Shown here one piece after another: positions 22,927-32,250 of a DNA stretch of 64,000 bases (position 1 is its first letter; each line of letters begins with the position of its first letter). Source of the DNA: Hypericum androsaemum (taxonomy: Eukaryota; Streptophyta; Magnoliopsida; Malpighiales; Hypericaceae). The stretch spans positions 19,233,912-19,297,911 of the forward strand of contig OZ023188.1 in NCBI GenBank assembly GCA_963995505.1, read 5' to 3'. The notes below the pieces were generated by a model. It did no database searches. It saw nothing but the letters and a program-made list of their open reading frames with translations, and was not told where the DNA came from. A program made the translations under genes and the position numbers.

Positions 22927-23825
22927 GGGAAAAGTCCACTTTCGTACCCTGTGGTATCGACCAAAATCACTTTAGTACCCTGTGGTAAAAAACCGATCAA
23001 TCGAGTCATACTTATTCCAATTAACATCAAAAAGGGCCTCGGGCAGCTGCCCGGAGTTGCCCGAACCTACCCGCCCGCTGCCCGGGCCACGTGGTCAGCC
23101 ACGTCACCAATTTTGGTGACGTGGCGCCACGTCACCAAGAGGAGGAGGAGGAGGAGGAGGGGGACGCGGGGAGGAGGAGGAGAGGAGGAGGGGGACGCGG
23201 GGAGGAGGAGGAGAGGAGGAGGGGGGCGCGGGGGAGGAGGGGGAAGCGGGGAGGAGGAGGACGCGGAGGAGGAGGGCAACGTGGGGAGGAGGAGGAGAGG
23301 AGGAGGAGGGGGACGCGGAGGAGGAGGAGGAGGAGGAGGAGGACGCGGAGGAGGAGGGGGACGCGGGGAGGAGGAGGACGCGGAGGAGGAGGGGGATGCG
23401 GGGAGGAGGAGGAGAGGAGGAGGAGGAACGCGGAGGAGGAACTCAGTGGAGGAGGAGGCGGAGGAGGAGGAGGAGGAGGGGGATGCGGGGAGGAGGAGGA
23501 GAGGAGGAGGAGGAGGAGGAGGAGGAGGGGAGGAGGAGGAGGAGGAGGAGGAACGCGGAGGAGGAGGAGGCGGAGGAGGAGGAGGAGGAGGAGGAAAATC
23601 GGAGGAGGAGGAATTGGTGACGTGGCGCCACGTCACCAAAATTGGTGACGTGGCTGACCACGTGGCCCGGGCAGCGGGTGGGTAGGCTCGGGCAGCTCCG
23701 GGCAGCTGCCCGAGGCCCTTTTTGATGTTAATTGGAATAAGTATGACTCGATTGATCGGTTTTTTACCACAGGGTACTAAAGTGATTTTGGTCGATACCA
23801 CAGGGTACGAAAGTGGACTTTTCCC
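22927..23825. mobile_element. Nested MULE/MITE with long TIRs around a GGA array
   Basis: The ends GGGAAAAGTCCACTTTCGTA and the inverse match almost base for base for more than 200 bp on each side. The exact 9-bp target duplication TAGATTTTT (22918-22926 and 23826-23834) shows Mutator-type insertion into the outer element. The core is a purine-only array. The near-identity of the arms implies a recent insertion or ongoing arm homogenisation. Confidence 0.9.
23139..23610. repeat. GGA/GGGGACGCGG purine-rich tandem array
   Basis: About 470 bp of (GGA)n interspersed with GGGGACGCGGGGAGGAGG-like higher-order units, all purines except occasional CGC. Long ORFs on both strands here are low-complexity artefacts (poly-Gly/Glu/Arg or poly-Pro/Ser/Leu). 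Confidence 0.92.
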
Positions 23826-24400
23826 TAGATTTTTTATTTTTGTCATGAAAATGACAAAAATATCCTTAAAAACAAATAAATAACTCATCTTCTTCCTCGC
23901 TCTTCTTTGAAACTCCCTCCCTTAGTTGGATGCTCGTGGCCGAGCCGAGGAACGGACGACCTACGGAGGTCGTCGTGTTCATGACCATGGTTCAATTTGA
24001 ATAAGGCTGGGGATGAACTGCCAATTAGGTTTCAATTTGGACGAGGTTGGGAATGAATTGTCAATTAGGTTTCGATTTGGATGAGGTTGGGAATGAACTT
24101 ACAATTTCAAAGGATTCAGAGCAAGGAGGAGGAAGAAAGGCTCGCTCGCGATGCGGGGAGGTAGAAGGTGGACTTTTTTAAGGATACTTTTGTCATTTCA
24201 ATGAAAAAAAAAATAGATGATGTCAGCCAAGAACTCGATAGTATAATAAAATCAAACACGAATGACTTTGACGTATATTTTTCAAACATGGAGAATTTTT
24301 GAATATATTTAACTAAATACGGAGATCGTAATTTCCCTTTTTTCCGTTCTTTTTTCTTTTCGCAAGGAACTAAAGATTGATCTTTCGCCGATCGAATCCG

Positions 24401-26509
24401 ATGGGTTGCACGGTTAGGGATAAGCACATCCGGAGGGCACGATCCGGGTCGACCCGGACCGACTCGGACGGCGCCGTCTCGCCGTGTTGCCACGCGAAAT
24501 CCATGGTCGAATCCCTGGAGGGCCACCTACACCACTACTTGGTCCACCACCACCACCACCATGTCCACGGCCAGACGTGCAACCACGGGCCCCAGCCGGC
24601 CGCTACGGAGGAGCAGCTGGAGGAGATGGTGATGACGAATTTTGAGATTTTGTATAATGAGGCAATGGGGAAGTTGGTTGGATTAGGGTACGACGAGGAG
24701 GTGGCGATGGAGGCGATGTTGACGAGCGGGCATTGCTATGGCGTGATGGATGTGCTAACGAATATTCTGCATAATTCCTTGGCGTATTTGAATTCCGAGG
24801 AGGGGTCTGGGGGGTTAGGGTTTAGTGATTTGAGACAGCTCGAGGAGTACTCGCTTTCGGGGATGGTTTGTTTGTTGCAGCAGGTTAGGCCGCATTTGAG
24901 CAGAGGGGATGCTCTGTGGTGCTTGTTGATGAGTGATCTTCATGTGGGGCGAGCGAGTCGTATGGAGATTCCTGCAGGTTCGGGGAATGTTAGTGGAAAC
25001 TCGAACGGGACTGGTGAGAATGTGAGTAGTACTGATAATAATGGGGTTGGTGTGATCGCTCCGGCGTTGTGCAGGTTCCACGGTGGCTGGGGATTTGGGA
25101 GTGGAGGAGGGTCAGAGTTCATGGTTGATGGGTTCCTCTCTTATGGTACGCAGACAGGTCTCCAGAAGGATATTGATTGTACCGAGAAGTTTAACCTCTC
25201 TCCGTCCATGGAGTCTCTGTTGAAGAGGAATGTTGCTTTGTTTGCCGCTGGATTTAGGGCTAACTCGAAGAATTTGGCTTTGGCTAACAAGTCTGAGGAG
25301 TCCCAAGATACAAAGAACACAGATGGTGTTAGTTCAGTGTTGAGCAAATTCCGCGATCTCAACCTTGATGATGAGAGTTTGGAGACTGTAGGAGAGGGTC
25401 AGGAGGATGAAAAGATATTGACTCTGCGGAGCGCAAGGAGTGGGCGCATCAGAAGGCAATGCAAGCTGCAAAGCTTAGTAATGACTTAACAGAGCTTAAG
25501 CTGTTGAGGATGGAGAGGGAAGAGACTCAAAGGCTTAAGAAAGGCGTACATACCCTTGAAGACTCGACGATGAAAAGGCTCTCAGAGATGGAGAATGCAC
25601 TGAGGAAGGCTAGTGGACAGGTTGACCAAGCTAATACTGTCGTAAGGCGTCTGAAGACAGAGAATGCAGAGATCAGAGCAGAGATGGAGGCTTTCAAGTT
25701 GAGCGCATCTGAGTCGGTAACCACTTGTTTGGAGGTTGCGAAGAGGGAGAAAAAGTGCCTGAAGAAGCTTCTGGCTTGGGAGAAACAGAAAACTAAGCTC
25801 CAGGAAGAGATTACAGTTGAGAAAGAGAAGATTAAAGAGTTGCAAAGATGTCTGGCATTGATTCAGAGTTCTCAGAAAGACGCCGAGGTTGTTAATTTTT
25901 ACTCGTTAAATCATAAGTCTATCAATAAACCTTGTTTCTTTTCTCGACATGTTGACTTCCTCTTTTAAGAAATCTGTGCATGGAACTGTGATATTGTTGC
26001 TTCAGGACAACTGGAAACTGGAAGTGAAGGCCAAGGAGCAAGCTGTTGCCCAGGTGGAAGAGGAAAGACGCACCAAGGAAGCTGCTGAGGCTAATAGCAA
26101 AAGAAAGCTCGAGGCTTTGCGCCTTAAGATAGAAATTGACTTCCAGCGCCACAAGGATGATCTCCAACGACTTGAGCAGGAGCTTTTGCGCCTGAGGGCG
26201 TCAATGGAGTCTGCAGAATCGAAGCATCAGTCAGATGCAGTATCCATGACGAAGACTCAGGGAGATACAATCGCCAGGTTGCTTAATCAGCTAGACGAAC
26301 AGCAAGATTTGCCGGAAAAGGGCGACAGCAGTGACAGGGAATGCATCATCTGTACGAACGGCGAAGTCTCTGTCGTCTTCCTCCCATGTGCCCACCAAGT
26401 CATGTGTGCAAGCTGCAGCGATGGCTACGGCACGAAAGGTAAGGCCACCTGCCCGTGCTGCCGAGCTCCAATTGAACAGAGGATCCATGTTTTTGGTGCA
26501 AGTTCATAG
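24401..26509 (+). CDS. MIP1-like RING-HC E3 ubiquitin ligase, with apparent frameshift
   Basis: Two exons, 24401-25887 and 26006-26509. The N-terminus MGCTVRDKHIRRAR, the UBA-like region (NEAMGKLVGLGYDEEVAMEA), LRQLEEYSLSGMVCLLQQV and APALCRFHGGWGFG match the plant MND1-interacting protein 1 / RF298 family. A long coiled coil (25459-26300) and a C-terminal RING-HC (CIIC, CAH, CASC, CPCC) ending in HVFGASS follow. At 25424-25429 the frame breaks: after DEKILTL the match resumes one frame over at ERKEWAHQKAM. About a dozen residues usual in this family are missing, so the forward frame stops at 25489. Either a deletion has inactivated the gene or the assembly is wrong. The promoter next to it is transposon-derived. 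Confidence 0.85.
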
Positions 26510-28414
26510 TCTGATTTAGATTGTTCGTGATCAAGAATGATCCCAACTATTACTTAGCATACCTATCTATACTTTTTGCCCTAACGTGGCTGATGCACTT
26601 GAGCATCTACGGACTTTATGAGATATACCAATGAAGGAGGCATTGTTTATGAGAAAAGTCTCAACTCATATAATTATACAATTGCCCTTCACTTTTTTTT
26701 TTAAAAAAAAACTCTTGATCTTGTTCTAATTATTAAAAATGATGGAGATGGTTCCATTTGGTTCCCGAGGCGTGTACTGAACAAGGACGGAAACAAACGA
26801 GCATGCACGTCTAATTTCTAAACGTTTTTCTGTCAATTTTTATTAGCGAGGTCTAATTTCTAAACGTTGGCGAATGAAATAGTTATCTTTCTAAGGAGAA
26901 AAAGAACATATGGATAGTAAAGTACACTTTTTCTTTTGAAATCACAAGTACGGATTACAAACCAGGTGATGTATGCCTTTCAGAATTTTGATCAAAGGAA
27001 ACTAAATCTCGTACTTCGCAATTCAGTTTTGGCTAGTAGTTTAGTGAATTGGATAATCCAGGCGACATTAAGCAAGACAAATTAACTCATTTTATCCCTC
27101 AAAAAAAATTTAACTCATTTTCGTACTTAGAAAGTCGAAGTCAATACACTGCATCAACGGAATTTTGGCTTGTTGCAAACATTTTAGCATTTAGATTTTT
27201 CGTACTAATTTTATTCGACTTAAATCTATATTAGTTGATTTAACGGATCGAATAGTAGGTGGTATAAAAAAAAATTCTCCCTAATATTTGACTGGACCAA
27301 AACGTGGCGGAGCCAATAACTGCGAATGTTGGTTAGATTTGCTCGAGCGAACGGGACCACCAAAGAAAGAACAACAATAAGTCAATAACCAGGTATATTA
27401 ATACTTTACTTATTAAAAAAATTAAAAAAAACCAGGTGTAAACAACTGTTCTTACACGACCTCGCAACCAACAATTTGTCCTGGCCTACAATTGTTTTTT
27501 TTTTTGGGAATAATTATTTATCCCTTAGACTCGGTAAAAAGTGGAGGGAATCAAATACTTTCAGGTCTTATTATAGGAATTGTTCTCTTAATAATAATTA
27601 TTATATCTCTTCAATTTTATGTGAATATAAATCTCTTGTTACTTGGAACTAGTAAAAATTAACACGTTTGATTAGAAGAAAAAAAATTGATGTTAATTTT
27701 TACTAGTTCCAAGTAACAAGAGATTCCTATTCACTTAAAATTTAAGGAATAAAATAATAAACACGTCTGATCAGAAAAGATTGTGACGGCCAACTTAAGC
27801 TTAAAAAAGGTAAAAAGTATCTCAATTCCTTGAGTATGATAAAATTAACATTTGATGATATCATCAGTTGAACTGGTCTGAAAGTGAGATACAGAGTGGT
27901 TATTTTGGTCTGAAGCCACTAATAATTTATGTAATCAGGATCTATATTCACTTGGTCCTATAGGGTTCTCTTTAGTAAATGTTAATGAGAATTTACTTGC
28001 CGAAAAGAGTGAGATAGTGAAAAACAAAGGAAAGGAGAAGAAGAAAAGCCAACAAATGAAAGATTGGAGGATTAGAAAAAAGAAGAAAACCGCGTTTGAC
28101 CTTTTACTCCTACAACTATCTAACGTACCCACCTCGCCCACTTCACCCGTTTCCTTTCCCGACAAAAACCCCACTCGCTCGCATAAATTAAGACCACCAA
28201 CACTAAATTGTAAGAGACGAGAGGGAAGAAGAAGAAGAAGAAGGCCTCGATCCCTGTTTGTATAGATCCTCCCTTGGTCCTTTCGGGTTATTGGGTCGTC
28301 AAAGATCCAGTCTTTACCTCCTGGGTCTCCCAAAGATCCCTCCTTTACCGGCTCCGTGAGTTGACTTGGGCAACCGGAGGAGGGGCAGTTTGGTAAATTG
28401 GGTGGAGGAGTGGG
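26510..28414. other. Intergenic, AT-rich, contains a perfect hairpin
   Basis: No gene was recognised apart from the likely 3' UTR of the MIP1-like gene and, from about 28200, the likely 5' UTR of the ARO gene (with a GAA run at 28227-28244). Confidence 0.5.
27630..27725. repeat. Perfect 35-bp inverted repeat (hairpin)
   Basis: Arms 27630-27664 and 27691-27725 are exact reverse complements (AATCTCTTGTTACTTGGAAC against GTTCCAAGTAACAAGAGATT and onward), with a 26-nt loop. The pairing continues imperfectly for about 20 bp outside. This could be a small MITE or a source of hairpin RNA. Confidence 0.85.
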
Positions 28415-30442
28415 ATGATGGGCGAGTCGGTGAAGCAGATCCTGGCGAAGCCTATCCAGCTGGCCGACCAGATCGTGAAGGCGGCGGACGAGGCCGGCAG
28501 CTTCAAGCAGGAGTGCTCCGACCTCAAAATCCGCACCGAGAAGCTTGCCGGACTCCTCCGGCAGGCCGCCCGGGCAAGCTCCGACCTCTACGAGCGCCCC
28601 ACCCGCCGCATCATCGACGACACCGTCCAGGTAGGATACTTAACGAAGAAAATTTGAATACTAAATTTGACCTTTTCGTAGTAACGGAAATTTGAAGCCC
28701 ACTATCGAAATTCCGTTCAGGTACTAGAGAAGGCTCTGGCTCTGGCCCTAAAGTGCCGCAGCGCCAACGGGATCATGAAGCGCGTGTTCACCATTATCCC
28801 CGCCGCAGCCTTCCGGAAGGTGTCTTCCCTCCTCGACAACTCCGTCGGCGACGTGTCCTGGATCCTCCGCGTCTCCGCCTCCGGCGACCACGAGTACCAC
28901 GGACTTCCCCCCATCGCCGCCAATGAGCCCATCCTCTGCCTCATCTGGGAGCAGATCGCGGTTTTGTTCACGGGTTCCGTGGAGGACCGGTCGGATGCGG
29001 CAGCCTCGCTCGTGTCGCTGGCACGGGACAATGACAGGTACGGGAAGTTGATAATTGAGGAGGGCGGGGTTCCGCCGTTGCTCAAGTTGGTCAAGGAGGG
29101 GAAGCCGGAAGGGCAGGAGTACGCCGCACAGGCTATTGGGCTGCTGGGAAGGGACCCGGAGAGCGTTGATCATATGGTTCAAGCTGGCGTGTGCACTGTG
29201 TTCGCGAAGATTCTTAAAGAGGGACCGATGAAGGTGCAGGCTGTGGTGGCGTGGGCGGTCTCGGAGTTGGCGGGGAATCATCCGAAATGCCAGGACCTTT
29301 TTGCGCAAAACAACACTGTTAGGTTGCTGGTGGGGCATTTGGCATTTGAGACAGTCCAGGAACATAGTAAGTATGCGGTGGTTGCACACAAGGCGACGTC
29401 TATACACGCTGTGGTTAATGCGGCTGCCAATAGCAAGGAGGAGGAGGTAGGGGCGATGGGGTTAGATGATGATCATTTGCATAATCCGAGGATACCTTTT
29501 CCGATGGGGAACCAGACGCCTAACCAGCTGCACAATATTGTTACAAATACTATGGCTTTGAATGCGGCCGCCAAGTTTCCGCAATCGAAAGTTGGTAATG
29601 GGGTGAAGCAGGGTAGTCAGGTGGTGCATCATCAGCATAGCCATTCGATTTCTGGGATTAGTCTCAAGGGAAGGGAGAATGAGGACCCTGGTACTAAGGC
29701 TTATATGAAGGCGATGGCAGCAAGGGCTCTTTGGCAGCTCGCCAGAGGGAATTCGAGTATCTGCAAGAACATTACTGAGTCGAGGGCGTTGTTGTGTTTC
29801 GCGGTCCTCTTGGAGAAGGGAGCGGATGAGGTTCAGTATAACTCTGCCATGGCATTGATGGAGATCACTGCGGTTGCTGAGAAGGATTCTGATCTTAGGA
29901 GGTCAGCTTTCAAACCTAATGCGCCTGCTGCCAAGGCTGTCATTGATCAGCTGTTGAGAATTATCGACATGGCGGACTCTAGGCTTCTCATCCCTTGTGT
30001 TAAGGCTATAGGGAACTTGGCGAGGACGTTCCGGGCAACTGAGACAAGAATGATTTCCCCATTGGTTAAGCTTCTGGATGAGAGGGAAGCCGAGGTCTCT
30101 ATGGAGGCGGCAATTGCCCTCACCAAGTTTGCTTGCACGGAGAATTATCTCCACGTTGACCACAGCAAAGCCATTATAAGTGCGGGAGGCGCTAAGCATT
30201 TGATCCAGCTTGTATACTTCGGCGAACAAATCGTCCAACTCTCCGCGCTGCGACTCCTGTGCTACATCTCCCAGAACGTGCCAGACAGCGAGGAGCTTGC
30301 TCAGGCCGAGGTGCTCACAGTGATCGAATGGGCATCCAAGCAAGCTTTCATTAATCAAGATCAGACATTAGAATCATTGCTAGATGATGCTAAAAGTAAA
30401 ATGGAGCTGTATCAATCCAGAGGCTCGAGGGGATTCCATTAA
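28415..30442 (+). CDS. ARMADILLO REPEAT ONLY (ARO1-like) protein
   Basis: Two exons, 28415-28630 and 28721-30442 (a 90-bp GT-AG intron), giving 645 residues, close to the family's usual size. Exon 1 encodes the conserved helical N-terminus (ESVKQILAKPIQLADQIVK). Exon 2 carries successive armadillo repeats, for example AAASLVSLARDNDRYGKLII, EGGVPPLLKLVKEGKPEGQE, AAQAIGLLGRDPESVDHMV and SMEAAIALTKFA. ARO proteins act at the plasma membrane in polar cell growth (pollen tubes, trichomes), linked to ROP GTPase signalling. No other domain is visible. The start is ATG-ATG; either could be used. The gene looks intact, with a GC-rich coding sequence. Confidence 0.93.
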
Positions 30443-30794
30443 GTTACACACCTAAATGTTTGGTAGATTAGCATAAAAACCCTCATCTTACTTTCCCTTG
30501 TTTGTTGCTCCTTTCTCTGCTCGCCATTCTATTCGAGTGTACACAAAATTTTACGCCGATCCTGTCATTTTCAGGAACTTGCAAAAGGGTCCTTATGGGT
30601 TTCCTCTGGTTTTTTTCTTGCCCTCTATTGTATGTGCTAGGCACTTGTGGATACCAATGTTTCTCACCTCGTCACTTGAAACTTTTTGTTCATTGGGTCT
30701 GAGAAAATGACTTGGAATGGGTTTGGCCATCTTGAAAATAAAGACTAATGGATTATTTTCTCTAGATATACCATTTTTGTCTGAATTATCGATA
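30443..30794. other. Probable 3' UTR of the ARO gene and MULE target site
   Basis: No ORF of interest. The last nine bases, TTATCGATA (30786-30794), are the left copy of the MULE target duplication. Confidence 0.6.
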
Positions 30795-32241
30795 GGGCAA
30801 ATTACTCTCACGTCCTTGAGGTTTGGTCACCCTTCCCCTAGGGTCCCTGACTTTTGGAAAATGATTATTCCGTCCCTAAGTTTTGATGATAATAGACTAT
30901 CGGGTCCCTGGAGTCGGAATATTCCATATTCTCCGGTGAACCCTCACTTGAAATTACCAAAATACTCTCCTTCAACCTTCAAACTCCATCTCCAACCTTT
31001 AAACCCCAAAAAAAATTCAACTCTCAACCCAGAAACCAACCCAAAAAATGGAACCGTCTTCATCCCTCTCTCTCTCATAAGAACATCGAGAACGTTGCAA
31101 CCGTCCTCAGAAAATGGAATGTTAACAGGTCGGAGCGTTATCGAGGGCCCCACCGTCCTCAAGCTAAACCCAGCTCTAGGCGGCTCCCTTCCGTCGTCCA
31201 CGGCCTCGCCGTCTCCTCCCTCCCCGACCTCGTTGGCCCCTAGATGATTCCCGTTCTCTCGAATTCAACCCCAAAAAATGAGTTCATCCTCCAGCAAGTT
31301 CAACCCCGTTCTCTCGATTTGGATTCAAAAATCACTCCAGCAAGTTCATCCTCTTAAAATATCCCTTCCTCTTTCCATTAATATCGAATAAAAATTGACA
31401 GATGAAGTGCCTGTAAATCCTCCCAATTTCATCCTCGTCGATGGCGCAGAAGGAGAGACAACGAAGCGTGGCTCCTGGGTTTTGTCCAGAAACTCACGGT
31501 CGAGCTTCTGAGTGAACAAGACTGGCGTCGCGGCATGGGAGGGATTCATGAAATTGGGAGGATTTTCCAGTTCTTTAGGTTTTTCCTATTTCTCTTGTTT
31601 TTTCCCTTCTCTGTCGCCGACTTGCTTTTCTCCTCCTCCTCCTCCTCCTCCTCCATAGTTGCTCCACCATTATCCTTCACCGACCCTTGCGTTTCTAGCC
31701 TGGTTCTCGCCACCGTCTGTTAGGAGCTGCTCGCCGTCTTCCTGGAGCTCCTCACCCCCATTCAGATTTTCAGGTCACCGGAGCTTCACCGCCAGTCTAG
31801 GCCCTCGCTCTACCTCGTCGTCCTCTCAGATGTCTACTGGTTTCGTCTACATGCGATGGGGTACTTTGTTGAAAGTGGGAGAGGAGGATTGGAATTAATA
31901 CGCAAAGAGAAGTTGAAGATGGGGAAAAATGGGGAAGATAGGTCTTGTTCAAGAGAGAACAAAATGAAGATGAAGAAGAAAGGTGGAGAAGAATGACGGA
32001 GAAGATAGGAGGAGAATAAAACAAAGAGGTTGGAAAATGTTTTTTAAAGGGGGTGGAGTAAAATTTAACAAGGGAGGGTATTTTGGTCATTTCAGATGGG
32101 GGTTCACCGGAGAAAAAGGAATATTCCGGCTCTAGAGAGTCTATTATCATCAAAACTTAGGGACGGAAAAATTATTTTCCAAAATCTAGGGACCCTATGG
32201 AAAGAGTGACCAAAGTACAAAGACGTGAGGATAATTTGCCC
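30795..32241. mobile_element. MULE with exact 9-bp target duplication
   Basis: The left TIR starts GGGCAAATTACTCTCACGTC; the right TIR, inverted, starts GGGCAAATTATCCTCACGTC. Both run about 160 bp through shared blocks (CTAAGTTTTGATGATAATAG, CCGGTGAACCC, ACCAAAATACTC). Identical TTATCGATA flanks it at 30786-30794 and 32242-32250. The interior has several short GC-rich ORFs (for example 31121-31245 and 31535-31898) that might be captured host fragments; I recognise no source gene. There is no transposase. Confidence 0.88.
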
Positions 32242-32250
32242 TTATCGATA

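Larger units (their letters stand above)
22787..24337. mobile_element. Outer MULE interrupted by a nested MULE
   Basis: The left end GGAAAAATTACTTTCAAGTC and the right end (inverted GGGAAATTACGATCTCCG) head long imperfect inverted arms. These arms share landmarks: TATTTAAATATA-type, ATATACGCCAAA / TTTGACGTATAT, TTTGATTTTAT, and CTGATGTCATCT / AGATGATGTCAG. They resemble the ends of the 5754, 30795 and 48915 elements. No convincing target duplication was seen. The interior (24020-24110) has three tandem copies of a CAATTAGGTTTCAATTTGGA-type unit. The right edge lies 63 bp from the start codon of the MIP1-like gene. Confidence 0.7.

Noticed and set aside
22951..23888. Very long ORFs on both strands (up to 273 codons) rich in Gly/Glu/Arg or Pro/Ser/Leu
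   Set aside because: They are low-complexity translations of the GGA array and its TIRs inside a MULE, with no domain and mirror ORFs on both strands.
25870..25968. ORF extension VNFYSLNHKSINKP after the coiled coil
   Set aside because: It is intron read-through of the MIP1-like gene; the donor at 25888 and acceptor before 26006 restore the family sequence.
28748..29407. 219-codon minus-strand ORF opposite the ARO gene
   Set aside because: Antisense shadow of GC-rich armadillo codons; no domain.
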